A DNA stretch of 64,000 bases from Sphingopyxis sp. Root154 (GTDB taxonomy: Bacteria; Pseudomonadota; Alphaproteobacteria; Sphingomonadales; Sphingomonadaceae): contig NZ_LMGI01000004.1 in NCBI RefSeq assembly GCF_001427105.1, positions 372,001-436,000 on the forward strand, written 5' to 3'. A program made the translations under genes and the position numbers. Below are positions 45,347 to 52,817 of the stretch, piece by piece. The first letter of the stretch is position 1; each line of letters starts with the position of its first letter. The notes under the pieces are model-generated. The model was not told the DNA's origin. It saw nothing but the letters and a program-made list of their open reading frames with translations, and ran no database searches.

Positions 45347-45685
45347 TTAAAGCGCGTCCTCGTTGCGTTCGCCGGTGCGGATGCGGAGCGCGGTCTCGAC
45401 CGGAATGACGAAGATCTTGCCGTCGCCGATGCGGCCGGTCTGCGCAGCGGCAGCGATCGCCTCTACGACGCGTTCGGCCATCGTGTCTTCGACGATGACC
45501 TCCAGCTTCACCTTGGGCAGAAAGTCGACGACATATTCGGCGCCGCGATACAGTTCGGTGTGACCCTTCTGCCGTCCGAAACCCTTGGCCTCGGTGACGG
45601 TGATGCCGCTGACACCGACTTCGTGCAGCGCTTCCTTCACTTCGTCGAGCTTGAACGGCTTGATGATCGCCTCAATCTTCTTCAC
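45347..45685 (-). CDS. glnB: Nitrogen regulatory protein P-II
   Basis: A 112-residue PII signal protein that senses 2-oxoglutarate and ATP/ADP and controls GlnE and NtrB. The T-loop GRQKGHTELYRGAEYVVDFL holds the uridylylated Tyr51, and the B and C loops appear as TGRIGDGKIFV and VETALRIRTGER. The start is GTG at 45685, giving the standard KKIEAIIKPFKLDEVKEAL N-terminus, with AGGGGGA upstream; earlier in-frame starts would add an unrelated extension. It leads the glnBA operon. Confidence 0.97.
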   Translation of the reverse strand: MKKIEAIIKPFKLDEVKEALHEVGVSGITVTEAKGFGRQKGHTELYRGAEYVVDFLPKVKLEVIVEDTMAERVVEAIAAAAQTGRIGDGKIFVIPVETALRIRTGERNEDAL

Positions 45686-45795
45686 GCTTTTCGTCCCCCT
45701 TTGGGCTGGCCGCCGCTCCTTGCGCGTCAAGCCGGATCAGGCGTGCCTGGTCCGGTCTGCCGTCGAGTCGGTGCGATGTCCCGCCATCTTGCACC

Positions 45796-45813
45796 AATCA
45801 AAAGCCGTGCCAA
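45796..45813 (-). promoter_or_regulatory. Sigma-54-like promoter for glnBA
   Basis: On the minus strand TTGGCACGGCTTTTGATT matches the -24/-12 consensus TTGGCACGN4TTGCW with correct spacing. One key base departs: the -12 element reads TTGA instead of TTGC. It lies about 110 bases before the glnB start, where an NtrC-controlled promoter is expected. Confidence 0.6.
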
Positions 45814-45863
45814 TTGGCGAATCGCGGGGATTTGGTAAGAAATTTGAAACGAAATGAAGCGGC

Positions 45864-45880
45864 TGCCCAAGTGGTGAGCA
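45864..45880. promoter_or_regulatory. Possible NtrC-type enhancer dyad
   Basis: TGCCCA-N5-TGAGCA is an imperfect dyad some 50 bases upstream of the sigma-54-like -24 element. It resembles the TGCACC-type half-sites of NtrC but matches only partly. Confidence 0.3.
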
Positions 45881-45913
45881 ACAGCTTCATTCGAGTGCCT
45901 AAATTTTGGGCAT

Positions 45914-48100
45914 TCAGCGCCCCATCGGCGCCGAGGAGTCCGCGAGATTGGCCTTGGTCCAGTTCGACCGGTCGATGACATAGGCGCGTAGCGCTTCGGC
46001 ATCGGGGGGGGTGAGTACCCTTGCGAAACTCACCATGCCGCGGTCCTTGAGCGCGCCGTCGATGATCACCGACTTCCACGCGTCGGGGTTGGCGAGCGTG
46101 GCCGAGACGCGCAGGTCGGGGGTGAAGCCGTTGCCGATCGCACTGTCGCCGTGACACACGATGCAATAGCGGCCGAAATGCGCCTTGCCCGCCGCGACCT
46201 GCGCGGGCGTGCCGAACTGCGGCGGCGGGCTCCACGCGAGCGCTGCCGCGGCGGGCGGCGCGGGCAGCTTCACCGTGCCGCCGATCTTCATCACGACGAG
46301 ACGCGGGATATTGGGGACCTTGCGCGTCACGCCGCCCGCAACCCCGGCGACGAGCGGGAAGGCGCCGCCCTTGCTCGTCTGGAAGGCGACATATTGGACG
46401 CCGCCGGCGCGGAAGGTCGACGGCGCGCTGACGATCCCTGACTGCATGTCGAGATCGAGCAATTGCCTGCCGGTGTCGGCGGCATAGGCGCGGAAGCGGC
46501 CCGTGCTCGTGCCCTGGAAGACGAGGTTGCCCGCGGTCGTCATCGTGCCGCCGTTCCACGCCGCGGGATGATCAACCGCCCATGCGACCTTGCCGGCGCG
46601 CGGATCGAAGGCGACGAGGCGGCCGGTCGTCGCGGCGACCGCGGCGCGATACGCCGCCTTGTCATCGGGCATCATCGTCGCGGTCAGCGACGAGCCGATG
46701 TTGAAGCCGACGACCTTGCGTTTGTCGAGCTCGGTCATGTCGGCGAGATAGCCCTGCGGGATCTGCTGCGCGGGAATATAGACGAGGCCGGTCGCTGGAT
46801 TGTAGCTCATCGGGTGCCAGTTGTGCGCGCCCAATGCGCCGGGGATTGCGATGAACGGTTTGCCGGTCTTGTAGAAGCGCGCCTCGGGATTTTCGATCGG
46901 GCGGCCGGTGGCCATGTCGTAACCCGTCGCCCAGTTGATGCCATCGACAAAGGGCTTGGCGTCGATCAGCTTGCCGTTCGCGCGGTCGATCGTGAAGAAG
47001 AAGCCGTTCTTCGGCGCATGGTACAGCACCTTGGTCGGCGTACCGTTCACCGCCTGCTCGGCGAGGATGATCGGCTGGGTCGCGGTATAGTCCCACGTCT
47101 CGCCCGGGGTCTCCTGATAGTGCCATTTATACTTGCCGGTCGACGCATCCAAAGCAACGACGGACGAGAGGAACCAGTTGTCGCCCTCGCCGTTCGAGCG
47201 CGTGCCATGGTTCCACGGATTGCCGTTGCCGACGCCGAGATAGATCTGGTCGAGATCCTTGTCGTAGACGATCGCGTCCCACACGGTGCCGCCGCCGCCC
47301 GAGGTCTGCCACTCGCCCTTGTCGGACCATGTCGCGTTCGCCTTGCTCGCGAAAATGTCGTCGGAGGCTGCGCCGTCCTTCGCCTTGGTCGGGTTGGGCG
47401 TGGTGTAGAAGCGCCAGCGTTCCTTGCCGGTGTCGGCGTCATAGGCGGTGACATAACCGCGCACCCCGAATTCGGCGCCGCCGTTGCCGATCAGCACCAT
47501 GTCCTTCACCACGCGCGGCGCGCCGGTGATCGTGTAGGGTTTCGAAGTGTCGAAGGTCTGCGTCGACCACAGCTCCTTGCCGGTCTTTTTGTCGAGCGCG
47601 ATCAGACGGCCGTCGAGTGCGCCGACAAAGACCTTGTCGCCCCAGACGGCGACGCCGCGGTTGACGACGTCGCAGCAGGCGGAAACCGCACGCTCGCCAG
47701 GGACCTTCGGGTCAAATTTCCACAAGGGCTTGCCCGTCGCGGCGTCCCATGCGCTGACTTTCGACCAGGCGTGGGTCACATACATCACGCCATCGACGAC
47801 GACGGGCGTTGCTTCCTGCCCGCGCGCATCGTCGAGATCGGCGGTCCACGCGATTCCGAGCTCGCCTACATTCTTGTCGTTGATGTCGGTGAGCGGGCTG
47901 AAGCGCTGCTCGTCGTAACTATAGCCGATGCCGCCCCAATCGTCGCCGTTGCCGCCGGTCTTGAGCAGGGTCTCGCTGGCCTTTTCGGCATCGTCGAGCG
48001 ATCCGCCGCCCGTGATACTGTCATTTTTCGACGCATTGCATGCCGCCAATGCCAGTGCCGCGCAGCCCAGCAGCGCGGCCGTAAAGACCCGTTTCGCCAT
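45914..48100 (-). CDS. Quinohemoprotein (PQQ) alcohol dehydrogenase, lipoprotein
   Basis: A 728-residue exported enzyme with a lipobox (ALAAC, Cys near residue 19). The eight-bladed PQQ propeller has W-motifs such as VSAWDAATGKPLWKF and the vicinal disulfide SACCDVVNRG near residue 140 that sits over PQQ. A C-terminal cytochrome c domain binds heme through CIVCH near residue 645, with Met ligands such as GMVSF downstream. It should oxidise primary alcohols in the periplasm and pass electrons to the respiratory chain. The ATG at 48100 has AAGGG upstream. A perfect 16-base palindrome lies 29 bases before the start. PQQ synthesis genes are not in the window. Confidence 0.94.
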   Translation of the reverse strand: MAKRVFTAALLGCAALALAACNASKNDSITGGGSLDDAEKASETLLKTGGNGDDWGGIGYSYDEQRFSPLTDINDKNVGELGIAWTADLDDARGQEATPVVVDGVMYVTHAWSKVSAWDAATGKPLWKFDPKVPGERAVSACCDVVNRGVAVWGDKVFVGALDGRLIALDKKTGKELWSTQTFDTSKPYTITGAPRVVKDMVLIGNGGAEFGVRGYVTAYDADTGKERWRFYTTPNPTKAKDGAASDDIFASKANATWSDKGEWQTSGGGGTVWDAIVYDKDLDQIYLGVGNGNPWNHGTRSNGEGDNWFLSSVVALDASTGKYKWHYQETPGETWDYTATQPIILAEQAVNGTPTKVLYHAPKNGFFFTIDRANGKLIDAKPFVDGINWATGYDMATGRPIENPEARFYKTGKPFIAIPGALGAHNWHPMSYNPATGLVYIPAQQIPQGYLADMTELDKRKVVGFNIGSSLTATMMPDDKAAYRAAVAATTGRLVAFDPRAGKVAWAVDHPAAWNGGTMTTAGNLVFQGTSTGRFRAYAADTGRQLLDLDMQSGIVSAPSTFRAGGVQYVAFQTSKGGAFPLVAGVAGGVTRKVPNIPRLVVMKIGGTVKLPAPPAAAALAWSPPPQFGTPAQVAAGKAHFGRYCIVCHGDSAIGNGFTPDLRVSATLANPDAWKSVIIDGALKDRGMVSFARVLTPPDAEALRAYVIDRSNWTKANLADSSAPMGR

Positions 48101-48128
48101 CCCTTGCTCTCCCGTTCGACGCCTATCG

Positions 48129-48144
48129 TTGACGTTAACGTCAA
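48129..48144. promoter_or_regulatory. Perfect 16-base palindrome before the PQQ alcohol dehydrogenase gene
   Basis: TTGACGTTAACGTCAA equals its own reverse complement over all 16 bases and lies 29 bases upstream of the dehydrogenase ATG. The position suits a repressor operator overlapping the promoter or 5' leader. No regulator gene is adjacent. Confidence 0.6.
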
Positions 48145-48210
48145 GACTGCGCGCGAAGGGGGACGGGTGCAAGCGGGAAAATGGGGGGGCGGGAGCGGGG
48201 CATCGCTATC

Positions 48211-48291
48211 GTCACCCCGGACTTGATCCGGGGTCCACGAAGGACAGCGATGCGTTGAAAGTCATGGATCCCGGATCAAGTCCGGGATGAC
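48211..48291. repeat. REP-like inverted repeat
   Basis: Two 27-base arms, 48211-48237 and 48265-48291, are inverted copies with two differences. Each arm is itself built on CCGGACTTGATCCGG. It lies between map and the start region of the PQQ alcohol dehydrogenase gene. This GTCACCCCGGA-type element is widely dispersed in alphaproteobacterial genomes. Confidence 0.75.
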
Positions 48292-48311
48292 GAAATCAAA
48301 ATGGGTGCCGA

Positions 48312-49151
48312 TTAGGCCCAGGGCGGCGCGTTCAGGCCTGTCGGGCTCGCGGTGAAAATCTCGCAGCCGGTTTCGGTGATCCCGATGCTGTGTTCGAACT
48401 GCGCCGAGAGCGAGCGGTCGCGCGTCACCGCGGTCCAGCCATCGGCGAGCATCTTCACCGCATATTTGCCGGTGTTGATCATCGGTTCGATCGTGAAGAA
48501 CATGCCGGGGCGCAGTTCGGGGCCGGTGCCGGGGCGGCCCGCGTGGACGACTTCAGGAGCGTCGTGGAACATCTGCCCCAGCCCGTGGCCGCAGAAATCG
48601 CGCACAACAGAATAGCGGTGGCGCTCGGCATGGGTCTGGATCGCGTGCGCGACATCGCCCATGCGGTTACCGGGTTTCGCCTGCTCGATGCCGAGCATCA
48701 GGCATTCATAGGTGACTTCGACGAGGCGCTTCGCCTTGATCGGCACGTCGCCGACCAGATACATGCGGCTCGTGTCGCCGTGCCAGCCGTCGACGATGCT
48801 GGTGACGTCGATGTTGACGATATCGCCCTCGCGCACCGGCTTGTCGTCGGGGATGCCGTGGCAGACGACATGGTTGATGCTGGTGCAGCAGCTGTGTGTG
48901 AAACCGCGATAGCCCAATGTCGCTGGGATGCCGCCGCCATCGAGCATCATCGTGCGGACAAGGTCGTCGATCGCCGCGGTGGTCACACCCGGCTGGACAA
49001 AGGGAACAAGCGCGTCGAGGATTTCGGCCGACAATCGGCCCGCTTTGCGCATGCCAGCAAAGCCTGCCTCATCATGCAGCTTGATCGTGCCGTCGCGCAC
49101 GGGGGTGGGGCTCGCCGCATCGCCGGCGGTTACGGAGACATAGTCGTACAT
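48312..49151 (-). CDS. map: Methionine aminopeptidase, type I
   Basis: A 279-residue type I MetAP that removes the initiator Met from new proteins. The five metal ligands are visible in NIDVTSIVDGWHGDTSRMY (two Asp), GHGLGQMFHDAPEV (His), FTIEPMIN (Glu) and AQFEHSIGIT (Glu). YRGFTHSCCTSINHVVCHGI is the usual substrate-pocket segment. Two in-frame ATGs lie at 49151 and 49160, neither with a good ribosome site; 49151 gives MYDYVSVTA, closer to the family. It is 64 bases after clpA on the same strand. Confidence 0.96.
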   Translation of the reverse strand: MYDYVSVTAGDAASPTPVRDGTIKLHDEAGFAGMRKAGRLSAEILDALVPFVQPGVTTAAIDDLVRTMMLDGGGIPATLGYRGFTHSCCTSINHVVCHGIPDDKPVREGDIVNIDVTSIVDGWHGDTSRMYLVGDVPIKAKRLVEVTYECLMLGIEQAKPGNRMGDVAHAIQTHAERHRYSVVRDFCGHGLGQMFHDAPEVVHAGRPGTGPELRPGMFFTIEPMINTGKYAVKMLADGWTAVTRDRSLSAQFEHSIGITETGCEIFTASPTGLNAPPWA

Positions 49152-49214
49152 CGGACCCATATAGTCGCTGGGGGCCGAAAAAGCGAGGGGCGGCCAATGG
49201 CCGCCCCGTCACCT

Positions 49215-51554
49215 TTATTCCGCGGACTTCTTCGCCTTGTCGGCTTTCGGCTTGCCCTTGCTCGCCTTGGGCGGGGCCGAGACGATTTCGAAGGCGAGCG
49301 GATTGCCGACCTTGGCGTCGTCGCCGGTCTTCATCTTCACCTTGACCTCGCCGCCATGGACGAGCTTGCCGAACAGCAGTTCCTCGGCGAGCGGCTGCTT
49401 GATCTTTTCCTGGATCAGGCGGCCCATCGGGCGTGCGCCATAGAGCTTGTCATAGCCCTTGCCGGTCAGCCATTCGCGCGCCGCATCGTCGAGCTGAATG
49501 TGGACATTGCGGTCGGCAAGCTGCAGCTCGAGTTCGAGGATGAACTTGTCGACGACGCGCGCGACCACTTCGGGCGGCAGATAGCCGAACGGCACGATCG
49601 CATCGAGGCGGTTGCGGAATTCGGGGGTGAAGAGATTCTTCACCGCTTCCTCCTGCACATCCTCGCGCGTGAACTGACCGAAGCCGATGCCCTCGCGCGC
49701 CATGTCGCTCGCGCCTGCATTGGTCGTCATGATCAGGATGACGTTCCGGAAATCGACCGTCTTGCCGTGATGGTCGGTCAGGCGGCCATGATCCATCACC
49801 TGCAACAAGATGTTGAACAGGTCGGGATGTGCCTTTTCGATCTCGTCGAGCAGCAGCACGCAGTGCGGGTTCTGGTCGATCGCATCGGTGAGCAGACCGC
49901 CCTGATCGTAACCGACATAGCCCGGAGGCGCGCCGATCAGGCGCGACACGCTGTGCCGCTCCATATATTCGGACATGTCGAAACGCTGGAGCGGGATGCC
50001 CATGATCGACGCGAGCTGCTTGGCGACCTCGGTCTTGCCGACGCCGGTCGGGCCGCTGAACAGATAGTTGCCGATCGGCTTTTCGGGATCGCGCAGGCCC
50101 GCACGGCTCAGCTTGATCGCCGACGACAGCACCTCGATTGCGGTGTTCTGGCCGAACACGACGCGCTTGAGGTCGGTCTCGAGGCTGGCGAGCGTCGCCT
50201 TGTCGTCGCTCGACACCGATTTGGGCGGGATGCGCGCCATCGTCGCGATCACGGCCTCGATCTCCTTGGCGGTGATCGTCTTCTTGCGCTTCGACGGGGC
50301 GACGAGCATCTGCATCGCGCCGACCTCGTCGATCACATCGATCGCCTTGTCGGGCAATTTGCGGTCGTTGATGTAGCGCGCCGACAGGTCGACCGCGGCG
50401 TTAATCGCATCCTGCGTGTACCGCACCTGATGATGCGCCTCGAACGCGCTGCGCAGACCCGCGAGGATCTTCTTGGTGTCCTCGAGCGTCGGTTCGACCA
50501 CGTCGATCTTCTGGAACCGGCGGAGCAGCGCGCGGTCCTTTTCGAAATGGTTGCGGAACTCCTTGTACGTGGTCGAGCCGATGCAGCGGATCACGCCGCC
50601 CGACAAGGCGGGCTTCAAGAGGTTCGACGCGTCCATCGCGCCACCCGAAGTCGCGCCCGCACCGATCACGGTGTGGATTTCGTCGATGAACAGGATCGCG
50701 TGCGGCAGGCCTTCGAGTTCGGTCACGACCTGTTTCAGCCGCTCCTCGAAGTCGCCGCGATAGCGCGTGCCCGCGAGCAGCGCGCCCATGTCGAGCGAAT
50801 AGATGACCGCGGGCAGTAGCACCTCGGGCACGTCGCCCTCGATGATCTTGCGCGCGAGACCCTCGGCGATCGCGGTCTTGCCGACGCCGGGATCGCCGAC
50901 ATAGAGCGGGTTGTTCTTCGACCGGCGGCAGAGGATCTGGATCGTGCGGTCGACCTCGGCATTGCGGCCGATCAGCGGGTCGACCTTGCCGATCTTCGCC
51001 TTTTCGTTGAGGTTGACGGTGAACTGATCGAGCGCGGTTTCCTTCTTGGACTTGCCGCCCTCCTTTTCCTTCGCCTCTTCCTTTTCCTCGGGCTCGGCCT
51101 GCGGCGAGGGCTTGCCGCCCTTGCCGACGCCGTGGCTGAGGTAGGAGACCGCGTCGAGGCGCGTCAGGTCCTGCTGCTGGAGGAAATAGACCGCGTAGCT
51201 CTCGCGTTCCGAGAACAAGGCGACGAGGACGTTGGCGCCCGTCACTTCATCCTTGCCCGACGACTGGACGTGCAGGATCGCGCGCTGGACGACGCGCTGG
51301 AATCCGCTCGTCGGCGACGGGTCGCTGTGCCCCTCGACCTTCAGGCTGTCGAGTTCGGTATCGAGATAATGGACGACCGCCGATTGCAGGTCGTCGAGTG
51401 CGACGCCGCAGGCGCGCATCACTTCGGCGGCATGATCGTCGTCGATCAGCGCGTAAAGTAGATGCTCGAGCGTCGCATATTCGTGATGGCGCTCGGAAGC
51501 GGCCTTCAGCGCATTGTGTAGAGTCTTTTCGAGGCTTTCCGAAAAGGACGGCAT
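49215..51554 (-). CDS. clpA: ATP-dependent Clp protease ATP-binding subunit ClpA
   Basis: A 779-residue AAA+ unfoldase that feeds proteins to ClpP. The N-domain (residues 1-140) is followed by the first ATPase module with GDPGVGKTAIAEGLA and FIDEIHTVIGAGATSGGAMD. The second module has FSGPTGVGKTEVAKQL and LLLDEIEKAHPD. REGIGFGQFT carries the IGF loop for ClpP docking. AAGGAG ends directly against an ATG at 51563, which is too close to use, while the ATG at 51554 is nine bases away, so I start there. The adaptor gene clpS, often just upstream, is not present. Confidence 0.96.
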   Translation of the reverse strand: MPSFSESLEKTLHNALKAASERHHEYATLEHLLYALIDDDHAAEVMRACGVALDDLQSAVVHYLDTELDSLKVEGHSDPSPTSGFQRVVQRAILHVQSSGKDEVTGANVLVALFSERESYAVYFLQQQDLTRLDAVSYLSHGVGKGGKPSPQAEPEEKEEAKEKEGGKSKKETALDQFTVNLNEKAKIGKVDPLIGRNAEVDRTIQILCRRSKNNPLYVGDPGVGKTAIAEGLARKIIEGDVPEVLLPAVIYSLDMGALLAGTRYRGDFEERLKQVVTELEGLPHAILFIDEIHTVIGAGATSGGAMDASNLLKPALSGGVIRCIGSTTYKEFRNHFEKDRALLRRFQKIDVVEPTLEDTKKILAGLRSAFEAHHQVRYTQDAINAAVDLSARYINDRKLPDKAIDVIDEVGAMQMLVAPSKRKKTITAKEIEAVIATMARIPPKSVSSDDKATLASLETDLKRVVFGQNTAIEVLSSAIKLSRAGLRDPEKPIGNYLFSGPTGVGKTEVAKQLASIMGIPLQRFDMSEYMERHSVSRLIGAPPGYVGYDQGGLLTDAIDQNPHCVLLLDEIEKAHPDLFNILLQVMDHGRLTDHHGKTVDFRNVILIMTTNAGASDMAREGIGFGQFTREDVQEEAVKNLFTPEFRNRLDAIVPFGYLPPEVVARVVDKFILELELQLADRNVHIQLDDAAREWLTGKGYDKLYGARPMGRLIQEKIKQPLAEELLFGKLVHGGEVKVKMKTGDDAKVGNPLAFEIVSAPPKASKGKPKADKAKKSAE

Positions 51555-51984
51555 GGTCTTCATCTCCTTGCGGGGACCAGGCCGGGGAGAGCGGCCCCCT
51601 TAGAAAGGCAACGTGGCGATGCCGCCGCCCCACCGCAAGGGAAAAGCGGATGGCTTTGTGAAATTACGATGACGGGGGTTGTAGTATGGTTAACGGGGCG
51701 TTGGGAATTTGGCGCAAGTCGCTTCAATCCACCTCGTTACCCGGTTGGATCGGGTATCCGGTTGACGCAAGGACAGCTAACAATCCCAAAGTTCAGGAAA
51801 GTTCAGCCCTATGCGCCCCGCTTGGACCTCCCGGCGTGCCGGACGCGCGCGCCGTGGCCGCACCCGCAAGCCGGACAGCGACCGCTTTCGTTCACCAAAT
51901 GAAAGAGCAGGATGAAGGCTGGCATAGCCGAATAATGTAGGAAAGGACTATTTGAGGCGACGTCGGCTTAGGGGCGGGAAGCTG
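51555..51984. other. Gene-free stretch upstream of clpA
   Basis: About 430 bases that look less GC-rich than the flanks, with no convincing gene. Seen features: a small hairpin TACCCG/CGGGTA at 51738-51743 and 51751-51756, CCGGTTG repeated at 51741 and 51758, and GTTCAG repeated at 51791 and 51801. One short Arg-rich open frame of 34 codons starts at 51810 but has no clear ribosome site. The clpA promoter must lie in the left part. Confidence 0.4.
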
Positions 51985-52413
51985 TCACACGGCTTGAGGG
52001 CCACCGGCTAGTTTGGGAGCCCAGATAGCATCCAGTCGATCTACATCATTTTTCGTCATACCAAACATTTCCGATATTGATGCTTCCACAGCCTGAACCA
52101 AATCACGGCCGCCGCTTGTCCCGACGAACCGTCCTGAGCGCTCATATCGATACTTCCAGCCATCTTTTGCAATTGCCTCCGATGCGCGAACGGATACCCA
52201 CCTGTCGCTCCACAGCGTTAGCGCCAACGTCTGTCGGTTGCGTTGGCGGATCGTGATTTCGATGCGCTCTTCGGCGGTGTGGCCACGAATATCGACAAAA
52301 CGCTCAATTGTTGGCGCAGCGTTCTGGTTTTTTAGCGCCTTGCGTCGGCGGGATATGCTGTCGAGCACGTCCACAAGAAAGGCGCAGTCAGTCCTGACAG
52401 GTTTGTCGATCAT
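51985..52413 (-). CDS. Hypothetical protein, atypical base composition
   Basis: A 142-residue soluble protein I do not recognise, beginning MIDKPVRTDCAFLVDVLDSI. The middle (IEITIRQRNRQTLALTLWSD then WKYRYERSGRFVGTSGGRDL) suggests a small beta-sheet domain, and the C-terminus is helical. No signal peptide or membrane segment. The frame is open to a GTG at 52464, but that codon touches a GGAG and is badly placed, whereas the ATG at 52413 has AAAAGG four bases upstream. The DNA looks more AT-rich than its neighbours and codon use differs, which hints at acquisition. It follows a small conserved gene on the same strand. Confidence 0.6.
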   Translation of the reverse strand: MIDKPVRTDCAFLVDVLDSISRRRKALKNQNAAPTIERFVDIRGHTAEERIEITIRQRNRQTLALTLWSDRWVSVRASEAIAKDGWKYRYERSGRFVGTSGGRDLVQAVEASISEMFGMTKNDVDRLDAIWAPKLAGGPQAV

Positions 52414-52470
52414 GCGGCCTTTTACCAAGATCGGCTTTGTCCGCCACCGGTCGTTTCCTGACACTCCAGA

Positions 52471-52731
52471 TCAACTCTCGCCCGCCCTATCCACCATATC
52501 CATGAAATCGCGCGCCGTGTTGCGCTCACCCTCGTCCTTGAACGCGACATCGAGGTCGGGCGCGACGCCGAGCATGTACATCAGCGCCCACAGCGCGAAG
52601 CGGCGGCCGGGGTTGGTTTCGAGGCCGAAGTCGACGCGCATGCGTTCGGTGCCCGCGGCGTGCGCCTCGGGGTGGATCGCCGCGAGGTCGGCGGTGCCGA
52701 AATAGCGGCGGAGTTGGTCGTCGAAATCCAT
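52471..52731 (-). CDS. Small conserved hypothetical protein
   Basis: An 86-residue acidic cytoplasmic protein, mostly helical, with no signal peptide or metal motif. The central RMRVDFGLETNPGRRFALWALMYMLG stretch and the normal GC codon use suggest a genuine lineage gene. I recall similar small proteins in sphingomonads but no assigned function. It lies 86 bases from the divergent HerA-like ATPase gene and just before the atypical gene at 51985. Confidence 0.65.
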   Translation of the reverse strand: MDFDDQLRRYFGTADLAAIHPEAHAAGTERMRVDFGLETNPGRRFALWALMYMLGVAPDLDVAFKDEGERNTARDFMDMVDRAGES

Positions 52732-52817
52732 GCCGCCCTTTTGGCCCGTTCGCGTCGCTTGGCAAGGTCGCGCGGCAAAATCCGGCGATCCGAGGGCTGG
52801 CCCGGTTGTCTTTGCCC

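Noticed and set aside
51810..51914. Arg-rich 34-residue peptide gene
   Set aside because: No ribosome site, no conservation visible, typical of random GC-rich sequence.
51564..51984. clpS upstream of clpA
   Set aside because: No frame encodes a ClpS-like protein; the adaptor must be elsewhere or absent.
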